Below, piece after piece: positions 33,901 through 42,900 of a stretch of 64,000 nucleotides of DNA. The stretch comes from Hymenolepis diminuta (lineage: Eukaryota > Platyhelminthes > Cestoda > Cyclophyllidea > Hymenolepididae). A model generated the notes under the pieces. That model was not told the DNA's origin, searched no databases, and worked only from the letters and a program-made list of their open reading frames with translations. The DNA lies in assembly GCA_900708905.1 (NCBI GenBank), contig CAADRB010000010.1, positions 963,071 through 1,027,070 of the forward strand, in the 5' to 3' direction. Both the position numbers and the translations under genes were made by a program. Within the stretch, counting starts at the first letter, position 1. Each line of letters opens with the position of its first letter.

Positions 33901-36900
33901 GTTATAAGAAATTGTAAGTTTCAACCATTGACAGTTTCATTTTCTGTTTTTCTAAAAGTGTGTAAGATGTTCTCAGATGTCTTACTCTGCAGAATCTTTT
34001 TCATCATGTTGCAATAAAGGAATGTTGTTACACAACTTATACTCTTTCGAAATAGGTGACCGATAAACCCACTTGGTTCTATTACTCTTGGTGTCTTTGT
34101 TCCCTTGTTCTTAGATTATCGATCATTAAATCTCAACGAATCTAATTTCTCGTTTTATTTGCCTCAAATCAATTGTCGAGTTTATCTGCTTGATTAGCCA
34201 TCATTTAGTCATGTCCCCTTAGTGATCGGTTGGTAAATCAAATTACTGAATATTCATCAATAGGCCTCAAACCCGTGTCTTCAGAAGTGACACTTATGAA
34301 TTTGAATCAGATATCCCATAGAGTGTATGGTATTATATCAATTGTATGACGACTAGTTAATTTTGGTCTATACTGGCTATTTGACATATCTTCAAGTAGC
34401 CGTAAAGAACCTTTCTTACCTTGATGTTACTGGACTGGAACTCTGTTACGGTAAACGTTAACTGAGGTTTTGTAATTTAAGTTTGTTTCCTGCTCAGTTT
34501 CGCTTTTTTAACTAAAAAGTTCCAATCTCATATTTCCTTATCCGTCGTTCATTTAAAGTTTGTGCTCTTTTTTTTCTTAAGCACACGTAATCTTTCACTT
34601 TCACATCTGTATTTCATCATAAATCGTGTGCGTCTTTCCGCAAATAAATGATTCTTCTTAGCAAAATAGTAGAAGTGGTGTTATTATTTGTTATTTAAAT
34701 GAGTACCAAGGCTTGTCAATTGAATCAATTGTCGGAGTTTTCGCTTTCAGCTCTCATTTTAATTGCTAGTTGAGCATCTAGGGTGTGGTACAGTAACAGA
34801 GGTGGAATTTAACAGGTCATAGTTTCGCCTTGGTAACTCTCGAAATGATCGCTCTTGTTGGTGGTTTTACTTTTAGATTTCACTTTCATTACCACTCAAG
34901 CATCGAGGGTGCACCACATTTTTTTCTCTGATATTTTCCGGAATTGTAGCATTTCGTGTAATTCCAGGGTTCTTGTGCAAGTATCTTTCATATCCAACAC
35001 TTAATTTTATCGTCTCCTAAAACCATTAATTGGAATTACTTGAAGTCCAGTTTTTGGCCTTAGAGGAAGAGTAAGTAAACTAGAGATTCCTTCAACTAAA
35101 TATCTTTCAATCAGTTCCTCTAGTCTCAAAGTTTAATAATTCAATTTCGTGTCTTAGTTTCAGGTTAATTAGAGAATACTTCTTATACCCGAAAATAATT
35201 TCCCAATAGCCATGCGTTATATGCTCTCTGGGTAAAATTTTCTTCTGTTGGGTATAAAGTTTAATGGTTCCGCATTTTTCCACCCAGGAAAGTTGTTAAT
35301 CATTGCGGAAGAGCTCTTTTAAACATGTCGAATTCCATTTTCATTAGAAAATATAAATATGCGAATTAATCATATAAAGACACAGATGAATTGGGGTGGC
35401 ATAGCCAATCACTTAGTTAAATTAACTTGTTAGTAAGCTCTGATTATTGTTTGTATAAACTCATTCAAGAACTCAGGGACTAAATGTTGAAGGCCATAAT
35501 CCCAACCAATGAATTGTATCTCTTACATGGAAGCGGTCTGCTCAATGCCTCAGGAATTAAAAAAGGTAAGACTCCTGATTTCCTACGTCATTATCAACTT
35601 CTGGACTCCCTTTATCGTCACATACTTTGCTGTTTCTCCTCGCTTTCTTATTAAAACTGCTATAATTTTTTGTGCTTCAATGGAAAATAGTATGGTAATA
35701 CGAACCACTGTTATTATTTAATCTTAAGCTGTGTGATTTTCAAAGAAAGCGATACTATTTGATGATATTTTCATTTAATTTTGTGTTTTATAGATGAGTC
35801 TGTCTTGATTATTATTTATCTTCAATTTATTTGCCTTCTTTCAATAAAAGTTCCAACTTACCGTGGTTTTCCTTTATTCAGGTAAGTCTCGGTGAGAAGT
35901 ACTACTGTACAGCCTGTCAGAGAGGCAGAGTACCCTGCTACGGTGAAATCGTCTGGGTTCGGGTTCCTCCTCTGAAACTTCTCCAAGACTTAAACTTTCT
36001 CAATTGGGAATTCCTCACTCCCGAAATCCAATTCCTTCGATACTCTTTCCCTCCAGATGACGTAGAAGACGACTGCAAAAATGGCATCTGGTGGCCTGGT
36101 GAAATACTTCATCCACGCTCCTTTCATTACAAACATTCAACCAAGCTGGAGCAATTCACTCAATTAGATTTGAAGTCTCGTCTCGGATTTTTCGCCGTTC
36201 GTCTTTTTGGTCTCAAATCCACCACACCCTTCCACGAAGTCTCCCCAGTCGATGCTCTAAAGATTCAAAGCTTGCCGGTGAATAAAGCTGCTGCAGATCC
36301 TCGGATCTTTCCAGTGTGTATATGGACTACTCAAGCGCGAGTACACTACTTCACACCAGAGGATGTTGATCAGGAGCTGAATGAAACGTGTGTTCCTCCA
36401 GGGTAAGTTGTTGCCCTCCATTATACATTCTCATTTTCTCTGAAGTGAAGTGCTTTGTAATCCACATCTCTTGGCTGAGAATACTCGATCGAAGATGCCG
36501 CGATTAGCCGGCTGATCTGTGAAGCCAGGGGTTACGAGTTCGATGTTTATCTGTGTACAATCAGTGAGAGGATTAACCAATTGCACTGATAGGGTGTTCA
36601 TAGAATTCGACTGCTATGCCCATGACGAGCGCTGGATAATACTTTTCTGAGTGAGCCTAGAAATTACTATCATTATTTCTTATAATTAACAAGCACATTG
36701 AAAGAAAATGTATTTCAAAAATAGTATTAGCCAGAGGATTCTCATCTCAGACCCTCTCTGATGAGAAATTCGCATTCCGATGAATCTCTTTTGGCCCGTT
36801 TTTAACTCTTGGTCATGTCGTTTGCTGGATGAGCATTGAATCCATGATCTCTAACTTTGCTGATGTGCACGTTGACCGCTAGGCTATCGTTTCACCCATC

Positions 36901-39900
36901 ATCCTTTTCCCATTTCTTTGTGTACTTTTTGTAGCACCAAATCGCCGGACTGGTAAGTCTTTTTCAGTTAGCTAGCTAGTTTGTATCTTCTCACCTTTCC
37001 CTTCAAGCATTTCTTGGCATCTAGGATCTATGGCACGATTTAGTACTGCTAAGTAATTCTAGAAATAAATTTCTGAATTTCGCCGTTTACTTGTATGTAG
37101 TTTTAGAATACGCTTTTTATTTTTTTTCGCTAGCACATTATAGGATTACTCTTATCTTGAGTTTCCGTACTCTAAGGTTCAATAAAGAGACTCTTGTCTA
37201 CTATGCATCGAAGTTCATATATAATCAATCTGGGCTGTCACCTCGATATATTCAGGAGAACATTAATATATCAACTCTACAAACGCTCATATCTAATGGG
37301 AAGAGAGAAGAGGACTTACAGCTAAACGATGGCTTAATCATTGCGTAAGCACAACGGCTTGTATTTTGCCTGGCTATAAAGGATTAACCGACCGCCTAGG
37401 TATCTAGTAACGTCTCCAGGGGCCGAACTTCGCTCTCAGGCTTGACTATGGAAAGGAAGTAATCAAAGAATCAAATACCTAAGGAACAAACTCTTCGTAG
37501 AATTTTATTAATTCTGCTTAGGGCATCGAGAATACTACATTCTGCTGTACATCTTTTTCCTTGAATATCTAATATCACCACTTGAGTGATATTTAAAGCC
37601 TGTTTCAACCTGTTGTCATCTTTATGATGCGCAACTTTTACCATCTTACATGATTTTAACCTAATGTTAGATGCTGCTTTAACCTACTTAGAGAAATGAA
37701 TAATCTAGATCAGTACCTATATACATTTACACTGTCTTTTCATTCACCATTTCCAAATTTTCATAACGTAGCATTAATTCCTCCATTCTATGCACTTCGC
37801 GAACCATCTAATTTATACTTTTTAGGCTGGAAGACCCAGACCCCATCTTAGAACTCTTCCTACCAGACTCTACGCGGGAATGTCTCGGTTTGGAGACATC
37901 TGGTTCACGTCTAAAATCTCCCTCTACTGCAGCAGCATCAAATCGTCGGGTAAGTGGTGGAAGCAACAGCGAAGCCAACCAACGACGACAGGCTTTCAAT
38001 ATCCGCAAAAATTGCGCCTACCTGGAGGCTGTAAAAACAGCTGGTGAAGCCCTGTCAGCACGGCAGGAGTATCGAGAAAGTATCCTGTACTTGGATAGTG
38101 ATCGACCCGCGTACTATGTTGCTGTTAAGGTGGGTTTCCCTAGTCCCGTAACCGGAAAAATCTGAAGAAGTAGTATGGGAGAGGAATAAAATGCTCAACC
38201 GGACGTGTATTGCTATTGTGACCACAAACGGAAATTCCTATCTCTCCGCAATCTTTACACTGCAAGATAAAAAGCCGAGAATTTCCTTCCTCTATACAGC
38301 ACAAATACCCTATTATAGAGAGGCGTTAAAGAGTTTGTGTGGGGCTACTTTTTTCCCTTTCCCAATGGATGCGTAGTAGATATTGCCCATTCATTCTCTG
38401 GCGCTCTTTGAGTCATGAACATGTTCTTGAATTTCGGCTGGTTGATTAGAATAGGAGAATGTGTGGTGTAATGGAGAAGCACTACGTACGATATTAATAA
38501 CTAAACCTGCGAGTAGGACAGTTTTTGATTAGCCGTACTATCCCTTGGGGGTCGTGGTGACTGCTGTTTTGTTTAGAGACGGGTGACTAACCATTGATTA
38601 ACGAGATGTTGAGACGGGAATTCGGCTTTAGAAAGAGTGGTGTACAAGTTGTAAGCTATTTCATCAGATGATTAACGTGAAAGTTGAGACTATTGATTTG
38701 CCCTTTTTACGATTGAGTTTTTAGCTGACATTATTCAGTCTTTGTCATTTATTAAGTACATCAGACTAACTTTTCGTTCGTTGAGACCTCTTTTGAATTG
38801 GCCTGAGGTATATAGTAACTGTCCGTTTAAATTAAAATTACGAGAAGATGGCGCGGAGACTTGGCCCATATTGTTCGAGATTTTTTGCATTTTCACCGCT
38901 CAGTTCAGTAATTTGACAAATTTACCCATCTGTACTTTACCCTCAAAAGTCTTAAAATTGTCTGAAGACATGTCTTATACGGTTTGTATCTTCTGATTGC
39001 CCCTTAAAGACAAATCCCAAGCTCTTTGTTTATCCACATATATCCTACTGAAGTAGTACTCTGAGCTTCCATAAAGAGAAACTCTGTTGGAGATATATAA
39101 CCATTCACTGGATTTGCGTCAAAGAGTATCAAATTCATGTTATCTAGGTTCTGCAATCGCATATGTTGATCGCTATGCCTCCGGACTACTTAATTGCTTC
39201 TTAATAATTGATTTTAATCTAATATCACTGGAAGATATTTTAACTTAGAGATAGTGTTTCTCGGAGAAATTTACCTTTATCAATAGAACCTACCAGTTTA
39301 CGATTAATTTCAGATATTACTTCAGACATTGTTATCAGCTATTTGTCATCACTGTCATTCAAGTCCTGTGTAGTGGCGCAGTGATTAAAATGTCTGTTTG
39401 GGAAATCAGAGGTTGCGAGTTCGGTGTTCACTCGATGAAAGCAGGGGCTGATTGCCCCGTTTATTAAAGAAGGTTTGAGTTTCTCATTCAGTCCAAGATC
39501 AGTGTATGTTAAAGCTTTCCTAAGTGAGCTTGGGGTTACTATTATTAATTTCACTTATAATTACATTCTGAGGTGACTTTATAAAATTATTCTCTATTTG
39601 AAATATGTTAATTTCAGTTTGGTTTGGTAGTAGTAATCTCAGTCATCAGGCAGAAAGCAGGAGAGAGATAAGACCCACCTCTCACATGCCTCCGTATTTA
39701 TGTCTACATCAACAGGCTACAGCCACTCAGGCGATGAAAAAACCATATTCCTCTGAGTAGTCGCTGTCGTCGTGGTCATGATAGTACAATACCGCTCTCC
39801 TACACCCAGTACTTTACCCCTCGCTGCACTTTTTGTCCCCCCAGTAGTAGAGATGAAGATATACACATCCCTACATATAAACAGCGACGTCACAACGTAG

Positions 39901-42900
39901 TTGCTAATTATATGTACATCTGTCCTCTCTTCTCTTTCTCCACATAATCGCGATAATGCCATTGGAGACAGAGTAAAAAGAAGTGGACCTCGCGCAACTG
40001 GTCTGTGGTGTTGTGATTGCCTCGCCTTGATTGGAGCCACGATGCTATCATGTCCGCTTTCGTCTCTCCATTTGTAGAATGGGAGGGGGTTGAAGGGGAG
40101 TTATAACGGAGACACTTTGATTCTGTCCCCGCTGCACACGTTGTGAGTGTTTTTTTCGCGACCTAGGAGTTTATTCAGTTAATCTGATAGGAAACCCTAG
40201 TGGCGACTATACCTGCCTATGCAGTCCCCTGGCTTTTGCTATTTACGACTAATTTGCTGCTCGAGTAGTCAAACTACACTATCCCAAAAGACTGGTTATT
40301 TTCCCACTTTCTAATGCCAGTTAAAGTTGGTTATGACTACTGAATTCCTATTCAAGTAGTTTATCTACCTGCTCTTGTCTCTGTAGTTTTTTACCTATAT
40401 AAATTGGACGTGTATTCCCTCAAGGGCGCGGTTTTTTCCTGCTGTTATCCTTCTCCCGTTTATGTTTTTTTAAATTTCGGATACGAAATGAACAGAGTTG
40501 AGTGTGTAGCGATTGGAAGTGTTGTCCTGTTTCTCCCAGGGGATTGACAGACCCATTTAGAACTTTAATTGTGAAAGACAATTTAATCAATTATCTTGGA
40601 AAGAGAAAGTATGTCGTGAAGCTTCTCTGATTGAGAAACTTGCATTCTCATATCCCTCCTCCATTGGTCTTTGGCTCATTGGATGAGTTATAAATGAATC
40701 TTGACCTAGTTTTATTTTAAATAACCGTGAAAATGATACCAATACGCTTCAGGAGCACAATTGAGAAAATAATGGAATGGTAATCGTTGAAATTTCTATA
40801 TTGGAGGTAGTACCAATGATGTAGCCATCAACGTACGTACGTCTGCAGAGTTATAGGTACTAGTTAATGATCGGGTAGCAAAATGTATAGATTGAGTGTC
40901 GAAAAGGCCTTTTTTTCAACGGGCCTGGAACTAAATCACATAAAAAACCAATTACGAGTTAGGGTTAAGTAATGAGCTCGTATTTTCAGCTATATTTAAT
41001 GTTGATCGAACAGAAATTATTTTGAGATGAGAGTAGAATTTCAAATACTTTTTGGTTATTTTCTCTTTTATATTCTTTTAGACAAATGTCCCCGTCGGTC
41101 AAGTAAGGATTCGAGCAAGGGATGACGACTCAGTCAACGGTATTGAACGTTGTTCCTGTACTGAGGCGAATCCCTGCGGTCTCGATAGCAATTGTCTCAA
41201 TCGCATTTGTTCTACAAATTGTGTCAACTGCAAGTTTGGTCCACTATGTCGAAATCAATTCTTCACACAGAGGACTTATCCCAAACAGGAGATGTTCTAC
41301 ACTGATTCTCGCCGTGGGTGGGGTGCTAGGACCCTACAATTCATTCCAAAGGTTAGTTCCACTAATAGAGTTAGAAAATTAAACGAATTCCTCAACTTAT
41401 CTGCAAAGTTAGTCACGTAAGTAAATACTTAATTTTAATGCCTATGATTGGAGTAGTTATTTGAGCAATTCAATTACTCGACTCAGATTTAAAAATATTT
41501 GTTATTTTTTGGTGGATATTAGCTATTAGGGTTTCCGTAATACTTCTTTGTAATCTTCCGATAGGTATATTGCATTTCGTCTAATACACCGAGCATCTAG
41601 AATAACTTTTTGAAAGTTCAATTAACCTAGTTTAATATTCTCTTTTTCAAGGATGAATTCGTGAACGAATACGTCGGTGAATTAATTGATGAAGCTGAGT
41701 CCCGACGTCGAACCGACTTTGCAAAGGAGAATAATGTTAAATGTACATACATTATGGCCCTGGATCATCGTTATGTTGATGCGGGTCCCAAAGGTAACAT
41801 GAGCCGATTTTACAACCACTCCTGTGACCCTAATTTGAGTGCGCATATTTGGAACGTGAAAGGAGATTTCAGGATTGGTCTTTTTGCTGTGAGGTGAGCG
41901 CAAATTAACTAACAATCTTCTGTCCCAACCTTATGCTGGTCTGATAGTTTTAATTATAAAGGACAGAGCTGGTTTATTTTAAAGTATTAGCTTCTCACAT
42001 TTAAAGATTGAACCGTGGGTTAATTAGGCTAATTATCTTTAAAATGCTACCTTCGATCCTTATTGAAATGCAATCTAGAATTTTCTCAATTGAGACCGTC
42101 TGAACCCTTAACAAATACGAAAGTAGGTAATATTTATTACGTAATGTTCCGTTGATTCCAATTAATATCTTTAGGCTGTGCATGAAATCTTTGCTCAGGC
42201 CGAATAAAATCAGTTGTCTGTGACTCTATATACCGCATTCTACTATCTTCCACGTCCATTTATCAAAAAAAACGTTTCCCAACATTCATCATGGATAGAG
42301 GCATAGCATCACACAGCCTCCCTAATGCAGGAGAACATGAATTACACTACCTCTTTATTAATCGGATTTAACTCACTTATGCTCACTTACTTATGAGCAT
42401 CGATGGACATCGAATACGTGACCTCTACCGATAATCACTGCTTCACCAGCTTTTTACAGAACATATTGGCTTGAATCCTGCCTGATAGTGCTTTACGGTC
42501 TTTGCTCAAGTACATACATGTACTTCTGCAGTAATACATCATCGTCGGTACACCCAAATGACCGAATTCTGAACTTCATAGTATGTTGAAAATTTGGAAC
42601 GTTTTTAAACATTAAAACGTCTTTAGATGATCGTAAAGGGTTCATTTCATTCACTATGTATATTTATATAGACGGCTAAGAGTATCAGAATACGCAAATG
42701 AGTTATTTTTCATACCTCTTTATTTTCCAGAGATATACAACCCGGTGAAGAGTTGACATTCAACTACAACAGTTACTCCAACGGTGTCTCCATGGGCAAG
42801 TGTCATTGTGGAGCGCCAAATTGCCAAGGTATCATGGGAACCGCCAAGGATCGTCCATATCTCTCAGATGACAGCACAACCACCTGTGACAGTGAACGAG

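Larger units (their letters stand above)
26917..35881 (+). other. NSD intron 4: 8965-bp GC-AG intron rich in repeats
   Basis: It starts GAG|gcgagt and ends ttattcag. Only this join keeps the frame and completes the PHD zinc ligands (...CCEGCP...FHEDC | ...YYCTAC). It holds a minus SINE-like copy (28340-28490), a GC-richer island (29040-29350), a hairpin (29484-29539), a degenerate tandem repeat (31180-34310) and a truncated mariner derivative (33389-33978). Confidence 0.85.
38130..41081 (+). other. NSD intron 6 with SINE-like copies and a GC-richer island
   Basis: It is bounded by AAG|gtgggt and ttttag. It contains a plus SINE-like copy (39365-39565), a minus tail fragment (about 40615-40715) and a GC-richer, CpG-containing island (39650-40100). 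ORFs in the island show no protein family. Confidence 0.6.

Noticed and set aside
35485..35565. Extra NSD exon with the strong donor AAAAAG|gtaaga
   Set aside because: It would insert residues between the FHEDC and YYCTAC halves of the PHD finger, which join perfectly without it. Its acceptor is weak.
41122..41382. 86-codon ORF over the AWS exon
   Set aside because: It is an out-of-frame shadow of the AWS/SET exon 41082-41351, whose correct frame holds all the conserved cysteines.
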